In this document: in pieces, positions 10,906-20,800 of the stretch
How the letters are laid out: the number at the start of each line of letters is the position of its first letter
Numbering within the stretch: position 1 is the stretch's first letter
Source of the DNA: Chamaelirium japonicum
Lineage: Eukaryota; Streptophyta; Magnoliopsida; Liliales; Melanthiaceae
Direction of reading: 5' to 3'
Assembly (NCBI GenBank): GCA_947650365.1
Contig: OX393551.1
Span: 8,152,041-8,216,040, forward strand
Length of the DNA: 64,000 nt
Translations under genes and position numbers: made by a program
Notes under the pieces: model-generated
The model's input: the letters and a program-made list of their open reading frames with translations, nothing else
What the model was told of the DNA's origin: nothing
Database searches by the model: none

Positions 10906-12120
10906 TATGTTAATTATTAGTCTCCTAACGCATGGAACGAAAAATTGAGTGTACGGAGATATTTTGGTGTAAACATAACACAAACCAGTGTCATTGCATA
11001 GTACAAATAGAACCCCACAAATAGCTACAACGAATATGTATTTGTTGAGCATACATAGCGTTAGGATAAAGACAGAACAATCATAGGATACAGATAGTCA
11101 AAGTGGTAATAGGTTTGTTGAACATTTTTCTAGGAATAGAACTTTTTTGGTATTTGTTGAGCAAACATAACGTTTTCAACCTTTGTTGTCTCGATGTCAT
11201 TCGAGGTCCTAATGACCATGTATCTAATGTTTATGGGACGATGCATCGAAGGCCATCCCAAGGGCAACTATAGGATCGATGAGTATAGACTAAACTGCAA
11301 GTACTATAGCCTGAACCACCAGGCCCTAAATGAAAGGTTTGTCACTTATTCAATAGATCTATGTGACACTAGGTGAATAGAGACAGAATAAATGAGGGTG
11401 GGAAGTTGCATAACCTAGGAAGCATAGACACGGACCCAACACGTGACATGACAAATCCTGAAAAAGCATGACATGAATATGGCAATAATACGACAATAAA
11501 TATATACAATATATTTTTATATACTCAATTACTAATAAAATAATGTAAAAAAATTATGATTATTAATTGACTTTATCTTAAATATAAAGGCAAGAGGTTC
11601 AAAACATATATAATTGGGCAAGCAATGAGAGTGATTGAGGGTTCGAATCATTAAAACCCTCCATATCAATCTTTTCATTTACCCATTTATAACTTTTCTA
11701 ATCAATTCAATTGTTCATAAGGAACTCAAAACATCCCTAAATTGTAAAAAAAAAGCACCTCATGCTTTTCGTAAACAAGTATACTTTTGACCTTGTCAAC
11801 TTCAAAATGTTTACATGTGCCCTTGTAGTATCTGTGACGTGTGATGGGGACCAGAGACCAAGTTGGCACAAATTCCAAAGGCAAATCCGTAGGCATGCAT
11901 TTCAAGGCACGATTAGGAATAAAATATTTATTTTTGGAATAATTATGTATGGTAGTTTTAAAGTCCATACGACATGCATATGCAGAAACCTTGTGAACGC
12001 ATATGACGTACACCTCCTTCGAACATTAGTCCCACTTGTTGATGAAAGCTATTTGAGAGTTAACTAATAAGTCTTTGTGTTTCTCCTCTACAAGTAAATA
12101 AGACATTACAGAAAGTAACA
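10906..12120. other. Intergenic DNA, nothing recognised
   Basis: AT-rich sequence with short spurious frames on both strands. The frames near 11.7-12.07 kb lie opposite each other and show no domain. The sequence just upstream of 12130 is the 3' flank of the ubiquitin-like gene and could hold a second exon of it. Confidence 0.5.
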
Positions 12121-12129
12121 ATGATAAAA

Positions 12130-12786
12130 TCAGCGCAGTGAATTGAACATAGATACCTCTGTGGAAGGACGAACCAATTCGTCAGGAAAAACCAATTCGT
12201 CGGTGGAGGGGGGGTCATCATCAAGGAAAGGTTTATTGTCTCGGTTACGATAAATGAATTGTTGGGAGTAGTCGGAAAGTGTTGTCCTGAAAAGACCGAA
12301 TGATAGGAGGGTGCGATCCTCGGCGCCGGCGGACAGAAACACTTGCGGGAAATTCTCTTCTGTCAAGGACTCACCCGTGGCCTTCTCGACCTTGTGCTTC
12401 AGATGGCGGATCGTGTCATAGCAGCTCACCTCAATCTCGCAAGTCCCTTCGTATTTCTCCGAGCAGCCACCAATCTTATACACTAGTCCGATCTTGAAGG
12501 GCCCCTTATAACCGAGACGTAGGATTTGGCCGTCATTGACGCAGAAATCTTGGATGGTGGTGGAATCATCTGCCAAGAGGTCCTTGCCGTCGACGAGGGT
12601 GGAGGGGAATTCCCACTCGTTGATCAGATCCCTCGGGTCGTTAACCAGCATACGCCGCTCCATCTCCTCGTCGCAGAGAAAGAACGCGCGCTGGATCAAG
12701 CTCTTCAGAGATCGGATCGTGTCCGTAGCCTCCACATCAAGGACGCGCGGTGAATAAAGGATATGGTTCTGAACGTAGATCCGCAT
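12130..12786 (-). CDS. Tandem ubiquitin-like domain protein
   Basis: The ATG at 12786 (MRIYVQNHIL) opens 218 codons to a TGA at 12130. Residues 1-90 resemble a ubiquitin fold: MRIYVQ strand, an SLKSLIQ helix region, a DSTTIQDFCVNDGQILRL end. Residues about 94-180 form a second, more diverged ubiquitin-like unit (IRHLKHKVEKATG helix). There is no C-terminal diglycine, so conjugation is unlikely and a scaffold or adaptor role is more plausible (inference). The longer frame starting 27 codons upstream would need a non-ATG start. A plant splice donor (GAG before GTATCT) lies at 12156, so the last few codons may instead be intron and the real protein may continue downstream. Expression is supported by a TATA box about 130 bp upstream. 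I cannot name the gene. Confidence 0.65.
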   Translation of the reverse strand: MRIYVQNHILYSPRVLDVEATDTIRSLKSLIQRAFFLCDEEMERRMLVNDPRDLINEWEFPSTLVDGKDLLADDSTTIQDFCVNDGQILRLGYKGPFKIGLVYKIGGCSEKYEGTCEIEVSCYDTIRHLKHKVEKATGESLTEENFPQVFLSAGAEDRTLLSFGLFRTTLSDYSQQFIYRNRDNKPFLDDDPPSTDELVFPDELVRPSTEVSMFNSLR

Positions 12787-12915
12787 CGATCGGTGGCAAA
12801 TACTATGAAACACAAAAAGAAATTAGGGCAACGGGAAGAGACAGAGCGAGCGAGGGAGGAAGGGAGGGAGGAGGAGGAAAAAAGGAACCCTAGACCACCG
12901 CTGATGACTCCCAAT

Positions 12916-12923
12916 CCTTTATA
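12916..12923 (-). promoter_or_regulatory. TATA box of the ubiquitin-like gene
   Basis: On the minus strand the sequence reads GGTATAAAGG. It lies about 130 bp before the ATG at 12786, leaving a pyrimidine-rich leader (CCTCCTCCTCCCTCCC-like) of about 100 nt. Confidence 0.55.
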
Positions 12924-13037
12924 CCAGTGGGGGGAGGGGGGCGGCGCGAAGTGCGCATCATAGCCGGGACAAGTGTACGCCGTCGACCCCTACTGCACGC
13001 CATCGGACGAATGAGTTTATGCCACGTCGCAGACTTA

Positions 13038-13096
13038 GCCAACTGCGGGAAAGGATATCTTTTTTTTTTTTGGTGCCAACTGCGGGAAAGGATATC
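13038..13096. repeat. 22-bp direct repeat flanking a T12GGT insert
   Basis: The 22-bp sequence that starts GCCAACTGCGGGAAAGG occurs at 13038-13059 and 13075-13096, separated only by twelve T and GGT. This looks like a target duplication around an almost empty poly(A) insertion on the minus strand. Confidence 0.7.
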
Positions 13097-13099
13097 GAG

Positions 13100-14440
13100 G
13101 AGGAGTTGAAGTACTCAGGCCGGGGGCTCTCCAGCGGCCGCAATATCGGAAGCACCTCATCATCTAGAGTACAGATCAGTGAACAAACACTGGTACAATA
13201 AACCGTGTTTCTGCTTATTATAAAATGATCCTAAACCCTGAGGAACCACATCTAATGGACTAACAGTTGAGTGGTGCTTTGGTGCACCAATGTATGAGGA
13301 TCTAGTTATGTGATCCAAAACACAGTGTACTGGGTTACCCGGCTGGCATTATATCAGCGTGTCACTCCTATATGCCATCCACACCCCTGTTGGGAGGTGC
13401 GTTCCTTGGTTTGACTTATACTGTACCAAATTCAGGCATGGTGGTCATTAGTTTGACTGTTGACCGGGTTTGATTACTCGACAGGGTAATCAGAGGTACG
13501 AGGTATAGGTCAACCTAGAAGGAACCAAGTTATATGAGTATTTGAGTCTGACAATGTTCTCTGCTGCTCGAAGTGCATCATGGCATCAACTAGAGGGACA
13601 GCGAGTTTACCACTACTAAGCGGAGAGCAGGGGTATGTAGGAGAACATAATAAGTCCGGGGTGAATTGGAGTGTAGCCTGCGTCGCACTCTGGGTGGCTA
13701 CGTAGGTTAACTCAAGCTCAGAGGATCGATGGTACACTCGGCTAGTATGTCGATCGAGCTTAAGTTGGAAGCCATGAACCCTGGTCCCTGATGGTTCCAC
13801 CTTATCCACATTATGTAGGGTTTTTAAACCATCTCCTCGGAACATAGTAAGCAGTAAGAGGAAGAAAGAATTATACGCTCCGTGTGTGCTTCACACTAGT
13901 GCACGGTAAATGCATAACTACGTGCGAGTACTAAAGGGAAACCCTAGACTAATGCAGAGGTGTATATAATTATCCCTCGCCCTAAGTGAATTTCGCTACA
14001 TAGGTGTGATGCATTGGGGCATGGTTACGAGTTGACTAGTTAACTTTACTAGGGGCACCCTCCAGGATCCTCAGTGAATAGTGAAGTCACTTGTAAATAT
14101 CACTTAAGGATGAGTCGCTACGTCTCGCATACTAGAAATGGTCAATTTGAGGCATAAGGGCATTTTGGTAAAAACACATGCTCCCGTGCCTCACTAGTGG
14201 CCGGCCCTAGGTGTGGGAGACCTAGTCAAGGCCGACCCCTATTAGTTAGGGATGAGAATCCCCCAATAATAAGGCTGGCCATAGGGATAAAGAGGGAGAT
14301 TTGAATTGGTCCTCCAAAAAAGGAAAGAAATTGAGGTTGTTTCCTCCAAAAAGGGAAGAAAAATATCGTCGGTTATGAGGGGGAGATATTTAAGGGATGC
14401 ATAAAATCGCAGCCATATCTCTCTCTTCCTTCCTTCTTTG
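13100..14440. other. Degenerate non-coding DNA, nothing assigned
   Basis: There is no recognisable coding region; a 111-codon minus-strand frame at 13510-13845 shows no domain. The sequence from about 13.9 kb to 14.45 kb, ending in CT-rich DNA and a TATA box, has the look of an LTR or promoter region, but no matching second copy is present. Confidence 0.4.
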
Positions 14441-14442
14441 TC

Positions 14443-14450
14443 TATAAATA
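14443..14450 (+). promoter_or_regulatory. Candidate TATA box
   Basis: TCTATAAATAG sits after a CT-rich stretch and about 40 bp before G/A-rich transcribed-like repeats. It may be the promoter of an old retroelement LTR. No coding region follows. Confidence 0.4.
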
Positions 14451-14586
14451 GCGGGGGTGGGGGAAGGCATCAAGCGTCGAAAAAGCCATCGAAGACTGAA
14501 GCTAGAGGAGTGGAGGCTTTGAAGACGAGGAGCTAGGCTCCAACGCTCGAGGCCAAAGCTAGAGAAGATAAGGCTCTAAAGACGAG

Positions 14587-14761
14587 CACTACACCAATAC
14601 TGTTGAAAAATAACGAGTAATGACCGTCATTTTTTCAGTATGTTATTTTTCAATGCCCGTCATTTCTAACCACTAAAAAATATGAATTGATCGTCATTTA
14701 TTAAAAGACAAAATTTGCTCGTCGTTTATTTTTGTAGTTTATTTCTAAACTTAATGTAGTG
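14587..14761. mobile_element. CACTA (En/Spm) MITE with perfect 3-bp TSD
   Basis: The 175-bp element starts CACTACACCAATA and ends with TTAATGTAGTG, whose inverse is CACTACATTAA. It is flanked by GAG on both sides (14584-14586 and 14762-14764), matching the 3-bp target duplication of CACTA transposons. It has internal short repeats containing CGTCATTT and no coding capacity. The flanking GAG-rich sequence continues across it, which confirms the borders. Confidence 0.85.
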
Positions 14762-14764
14762 GAG

Positions 14765-16150
14765 GAGGCTCCAACGTTCAATGACCCAAAGCTTCACAAG
14801 GCGAAGGCGAGCATATCCCGATGGAACGACTTAACCCATACAAGTTCTTATCAACGTGAAGACCTTGCACAAGAAGATCAAATCTTTAACTCCTTGCACG
14901 AAGAAGAAAGCTTGGAGAAGAAGGCCTGGAGTCGGCATCACCCCATTGTCTTTAACAACCTTCATCAACTCCGTAGATGCCAAAAGCAAAGGTTGGAGAA
15001 GAAGATCGAAGTCGGCATCACCCCATTGTCTTCAACAAAGCTTTAACTCCTTGCACGAAGAAGATAGCTTGGAAAAGAAGGTCCGGAGTCGACGTTACCT
15101 CTTTGTCCCCAAACATCTTCAACTTCGAAGACCCCAAAAGTAAAGGCCGGAGAAGAAGACCAAAGATCGATGCTACACACGCTGTCATTATTAATAAAAG
15201 CCGATGCTACAATCGTCGCACGGAGATTGGTGCCACACTATCCGTCTTTATCAAAAAAAAGCTGACACTATAACCATCGAATGGAGATCGGTGCTACACC
15301 TGCCGTTTTCATCAACAAAAGTAGACGATACAACCATCGTCCGGAGATCGGTGCTACACCCGTCGCCTTAAAAAGAAGACTTCGACTCTGAAAATATCAA
15401 AGAAGTCCGGAGAAGAAGAGAAGCCAAAGCCGATGCAACAACAGTCATTGCCAAAGCTCCATCCCCAAAAGGAGGAAGCCAAAAAAATAAAGAAGCTTTG
15501 GAGATGTAGTCATCGTCGTTCGAGGAGAAGATCAAGCCAACGCTAAAGCAAGAAAGCCGAAGTAAAGGACTAGTAAAGCCTGTGCCAAAGCAGCGCACGT
15601 GCCAAAGCCAACAAACTACGACGAACATGAGCGAAAGCAACACAACGTTCTAGCCGATATGACGCAAAGTTTAGAAGAACTAAAACACCGCAAGTCTTCC
15701 ATCTACGTTCAAGAGCAAGCGCCAAAGAGCTGCATACACCAGAGCCATGCCAAAGCCAAAGCCAACACCAAAAGAAAGATTGATGCCGTGAACCGACGAT
15801 CAAGGACGCCGAGGTCTAGCAAGAGCCGAGGGAGACACGAAGATCGAGCAAACAACACCAAAAGCCCTTTAGCCGAGAAAGCACGAATCACGAAAGGGAC
15901 AAAAGCAAAGGCCAAAACCCTCGACCTCTCAAGAAACTCGAAACCTTATAAAGACCTCTGTCCTGGGTAACCCCTCCAGAGCTCTTGCATGAAGTAACAT
16001 AGAGACGCGGATCAAAGGGACCCTCCAGAGGATCTCTCCCACAATCTCCTGATTAAACCTTCGTCCTACCCGACTCACCACCCCTGGATCTGCGGGTCTG
16101 TAATATTTGTGTGTGTAATAAAGATGACCCGCATCTTTTTTTCGCGCATA
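14765..16150 (+). repeat. Degenerate tandem repeats, likely retroelement spacer/LTR
   Basis: Short blocks recur: CTTGCACGAAGAAGA-like units at about 14893 and 15048, GTCGGCATCACCCCATTGTC at about 14933 and 15013, and GGAGATCGGTGCTACACC-like units at about 15228, 15285 and 15345. The sequence is A- and G-rich on the plus strand, with long frames that are by-products of composition. A TATA-like TTATAAAG at about 15946 and a CT-rich tail suggest LTR-derived DNA. No protein domain is seen. Confidence 0.5.
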
Positions 16151-16151
16151 C

Positions 16152-16545
16152 ACTCACTATCGAAAAACTTGGCATAAGAATCTCTATGTCGTAAAACCCT
16201 ATAGAGTTTCACTATCGAAAAACCTGATAGAATCTCTGTGTCGGATTTTTCGACAATAAGATTCAATTTTTCGATAGTAAGATTCAACTATCAGATTTTT
16301 TGAAAGTGGGATTCTATCGGGTTTTTCAATAGTGAGATTCATTATTGAGTTTTTCAATAATGAGATTCATAAAAAATCTCATTACGAAAAACCAATTCTA
16401 ATTGTTGAAAACTTGGCATTAGAATCTCACTGTCGAAAATAGAATCCCACAATAAACAAACCTTATAATTTTGGGATTTTAAACAGTGAGATTTTAATGC
16501 CGGGACAATGAGATTTGGTTTGTAAGAAATTATTTTGATAGTGAG
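16152..16545. repeat. Degenerate AT-rich satellite, left part
   Basis: Variants of CACTATCGAAAAAC and GAGATTCTATCG recur every 20-40 bp in both orientations. The same sequence resumes at 29010 after the Tat element, showing that the element inserted into this repeat. The last five bases, GTGAG (16541-16545), are the left target duplication. Confidence 0.75.
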
Positions 16546-17679
16546 TGTGTGTACCATTCCCTTTTGGAGCCGGTCGGCCGGTCGGTCGTTTGGTCCACAA
16601 GGAGGGCAGCAGCCCCCCCCTCTCTCCCTGGGTCGGCATGTAGCCAGAGGGGGGGGGGGCCGGTCGGTCGGTTGGTCCACAAAGAGGGCAGCAGCCCCCC
16701 CCTCTCTTTGTGGGTCGGCATGTAGCCAGGGGGGGCCGGTCGGTCGGTCCCCCCCCTCTCTCTCCCCTGGGTCGGCATGTAGCCAGAGGGGGGGGGGGGG
16801 CGGGCGGTCGGTTGGTCCACAAAGAGGGCAGCAGCCCCCCCCCCCCCCCCTCTCTTTGTGGGTCGGCATGTAGCAAGGGGGGGCCGGTCGGTCGGTCACC
16901 AAAGAGGGAAGCAGCCCCCCCCCCCCCCCCCCCCTCTCTCCCCTGGGTCGGCATGTAACCAGAAGGGGGGGGGTCGGCTGGTCACCAAGGAAGCACACCC
17001 CCTCCTCCTCGATGGGACGTGCAACGAAATGAAGTGTGAAGCAACAGCCGAACCCGGAGATCTCGCGGTGCTGACGACGCTCCGCGATTTCCGGCCGAAC
17101 GTGACCAGGTGTCAACCGCGCGCCACGTCACCGCGGCGGTTGAGCTCATTGCGGGGACACGTCACTTGCCCGATTTTCGCGGAGTGTAATTGTCACCCCG
17201 CCACTATAAAAGGGGACCTACCCCTTCAGCGAAGAGGAGGAAGAATTCTGGAGGAGACGCTGCCCGTTTCGTCCCGGAATTTGCGGAGCTGCGGAGATCG
17301 GTCGGTCTACACCCAGAGTCTGTCTACGGAGGTCGGTCGGTCTGTACCCAGAGGCTGTCTGCGAAGGTCGGTCGGACAGCAGCCAGACACTGTTTGCAAG
17401 CGACCTGCAGACAGACGCTGTCCGCAGCGGTCGGTAGTCTGAGTGAAATTGCAGAGGTCGGAAGTTTGGGAGACCGGTCCTCAGGGTATGTAATCGGGGT
17501 TAAGGTGAGAGATTGTAACCGAAAGAATTGTCTTAGTGCATTCTCGCCCCGCCCGTGGTTTTTTCCCCTTCGACGTTGCGAAGGGGTTTTTCCACGTAAC
17601 CACCGTCTCTTCTTTGCATTTGGCTTGTTGGATTGTGCTCGCCACCCGAACCGCCCGGTTCGACTAAAAACCCCCCACA
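16546..17679 (+). repeat. 5' LTR of the Tat element
   Basis: 1134 bp, beginning TGTGTGTACC and ending CCCCCACA. The first 450 bp are GC-rich tandem units, each containing GTCGGCATGTAGCCA followed by G and C runs (near 16632, 16711, 16771, 16862 and 16947). Beyond these, roughly 650 bp align with the 3' LTR with about a dozen differences by eye, mostly transitions. TATAAAA is at 17205-17211. Confidence 0.95.
17205..17211 (+). promoter_or_regulatory. LTR TATA box (5' copy)
   Basis: CCACTATAAAAGGGG lies in the LTR, with the same site at 28535-28541 in the 3' LTR. Transcription would start about 30 bp on, giving a short R-U5 of about 440 bp. Confidence 0.7.
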
Positions 17680-17683
17680 ATCT

Positions 17684-17700
17684 TGGCACCGTCTGTGGGA
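17684..17700 (+). other. Primer-binding site of the Tat element
   Basis: TGGCACCGTCTGTGGGA starts five bases after the 5' LTR. Similar sites follow the 5' LTR in Tat-type elements. The matching tRNA is not assigned here. Confidence 0.6.
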
Positions 17701-17807
17701 TAGTCTTCGAGACTTCCTACTAATAGCTTTTGACTGTAGACCCGTGGGTGTCGACCAGTCTGAGGCTACCTATAACCAGCAGTCCACGACCACACGGTTG
17801 AAGAACG

Positions 17808-20800
17808 ATGGCCGGTGGACCGTATCGTACCCGCTCGACATCGCAGCTCCCGTCCGAAGCCGCACCACTCGGAGATGCTAGTGGCGTCAGGCATCTTGTG
17901 CAACCATCAGCGGACACGGAGCGCGCAGTCCCGTTGGCGAATCCTGTACTGGGGGTCGGAGAGTCCAGTCAAGCTCCGGTAGCAACCCTGGCTCCACTAA
18001 CCGGGGGTTTGTCGGAAGCTTTTCTGGCCACAATGATGATGACCCAGCAAGCTCTCACCACCCAGCTCCAAACGATGCAGCGCAACTACGAGGAGTTGCG
18101 TGACTTCGTGCGGGCCGCACCGACGGGTGGTCTACTCAATCAGGGCATGTTGGCCCAAGCGGGACAGAGTCTCCCCACTCAAGCTGCCCTACCAGTGCAA
18201 ATGCAGCCGCAACCAGTGCCTCAAGTGGAGGTCAGGGTTAATCGCTCGGTGGAGGTCCAGAGTGCAAATCCCGACGGGCGAGACTCGAGTAGCCCGGAGC
18301 CTGCGGAGAGAAACAAGCATGCACGAGCGGCGTCGGCACGCTCGGATGTCTGGTCCCGGCTCGGGGCACACCCCCGACAGCCGCATGCCTCCAAGCATCA
18401 CTCGAAGACGGACTCGGCACAAGTGCATCGCCCGAAGCGAGACGAAGAACATCATCGTCAACCGAGTGATAGTCATCACACTCGGATGACGCTAGCCAGT
18501 CGGCAGCCGGCTCATACTACTGATCGGAGGAGCGTACACGAACGCATTCGGGTACATGCGTCGTAGCGACTCGGGGAGCGAGAGCAGATCCAGCAAGACC
18601 GACCGGGGGTCCGAGCTCCCGACCGGTTGGAGGAAGTCGCCATCCGAGGAGCCACACGGTCGCCGCTTGTCGAGAAGCTACTCCGGGAGCCATTCCCTCG
18701 AGGATGGAATCCTCCACGCCTTCCCAAGTTTGACGGATCGAAAGACCCGGTGGAGCATGTACTAGCTTTCCGGGATGCTTTGGTCCCGCATGAGGATGAT
18801 CATATCCTCTGCCGGACCTTTGCCAACAGCTTGTCGGGAACCCCCCTCGAATGGTTCCACAAGCTTAGGCCCTCGTCCATCTCCTCCTTCTCGGAGCTGA
18901 GCACGCGGTTCATCGACCAGTACCGATGTAATCGCCGGGAGCTGAAGACTCTGGAGTCACTCTTCGGGATGAGTATGACCCAGAAGGAGACGCTCCGATA
19001 ATTCTACCATAGGTTCAGGTCCGAGTACCTGAGCTTGGCGGACGCAGACGGGCAGGATCGCATGGTGATCGCGGCCTTCAAGAACGCCATTCAGCCTGCC
19101 CAGCTCGTCAACGCGTCGCTCATCAAGCGAACCCTGGAGACGATCGACGAGCTGTCGCGGCGCGTCGAGAAGTACATCAAGATCGAAGACGCAGACCGCA
19201 AGAGGAAGGCGGTGGAAACCAGAGCCCCGCACCAGGGCTACCCCAAGCCAGCTGCCGTGAAGAACGTCAACAAGCAGCAGGGGGAGGCAACGCGGCATGA
19301 CGCGAAGCGGCAGAGGCAAGACAGGCCCGCGAGGCCACAGTGGAACAGGGAGTTCACAGTACTGAATGCCCCCATAGACCAGATCCTGGAAGCCATCAAG
19401 GGCGAACCATACTTCAAGTGGGCGCAACCGCTGGAACCCGGAGAGAGGGGAGCCAGAGATGCATCGAGGTACTGCGAGTACCACCAGAGCCAAGGCCACA
19501 CTACCCTGCAGTGTCGGGCGCTCAAACATCATATCAAGGATCTCATTGAGGCCGGCCATATTGACTGCTTCATTGACCTCCCTCAACGTAAGGAGACTAA
19601 GGCTGTAGGGGAAGTCCAGCGAGGAGCGACGACACAGCGCTTACCGGGCCCTCCGCCAGAAAGGCGTCAGCTTCGAGAGGTAGATGCAGTCTACGGGTAT
19701 CATGGCCCGGTACCATCAGCAAATGCCGTCGACCGACAGGTGCGACGTATTGAACAAACAAGGCAAGTCCACCATGTGGTACTCGACCCCGTCATCCGTC
19801 CCGAGCCAAAAGTGGAAGCTGCAATACAGTTCTCGGCGGCTGATCTGGTCGGAATAGAGAGGCCTCACAACCACCCCCTGGTCATACGGCTCCAGATAGC
19901 CAATTGCCTAGTGAAGAGAATTCTGATCGACGCCGGAAGTTCAGTTGATGTGCTCTTCCTCAGCGCCTTCGACACCATGCAGCTAGATCGCGGACAGATG
20001 ACCGAGTCGTCGTCGACGATAACGGGCTTCACGGGGGAGGCTGCAAGGGTGGTTGGTGAGATCACCCTCCCGATCACAACAGGGCATCTCACTAACCTTA
20101 CCCGGTTCATTGTGATTGAAGCTCACTCGGCGTACAACATCATCCTTGGAAGGCCGTGGCTCCACCACTTGGATGCGGTCCCCTCGTCGGCCCACCAGGT
20201 AGTGAAGTTTTGGACCGACAAGGGCGTGATGAGTATTCGAGGTGACTAGTCCTCGGCAGCAAAGTGCGAGCTCAGTGCCATCCATCTGACGACGACATGC
20301 CAAATTGAGGGGGGAGAACCAGGTGGAGGCAGCACTGAGTTGGGCATCCTCAACCTCTGGACTGCGAAGCAGAGTCGAGAAGCACCAACGCTCCAGCACC
20401 ACGCCCTATCAAGCGCAAGAGCGCGAGGAGGCCAAGCACCTGAGAAGACTGACCTGTCAGTTGAACTTAATGAACTGACAGTGTCGGGGGGCCTGCTGAA
20501 GACCGACCTGTCAGCTGAACGTAAAGAGCTGACAGTGTCGGGGGACCTGCTGAAGACCGACCAGTCAGCTGAACGTAAAGAGCTGACAGTGTCGGGGGAC
20601 TTGCTGAAGACTGACATGTCAGCTGAACGTAAAGAGCTGACAGTATCGGGGGACCTACAGAAGACCGACCATTCAGTTGAACATAAAGAACTGAATGCAT
20701 CGAGGAGCTTGAAGAAGGCCGGTCAGATAGCTGAACTTAAAGAGCTAACTGGTCCGAGCGACCCGATGGAGACTGACCTACCAACTGAAGGTAAAGAACT

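Noticed and set aside
16354..17115. 253-codon minus-strand frame and several overlapping ones in the LTR
   Set aside because: Pro-Gly-Arg-rich frames arise from the G/C-run repeats of the LTR and occur in all phases; the same happens in the 3' LTR (27.7-28.4 kb).
18957..19586. 209-codon minus-strand frame in gag
   Set aside because: It lies opposite a clear gag frame; GC-rich composition keeps the complement open.
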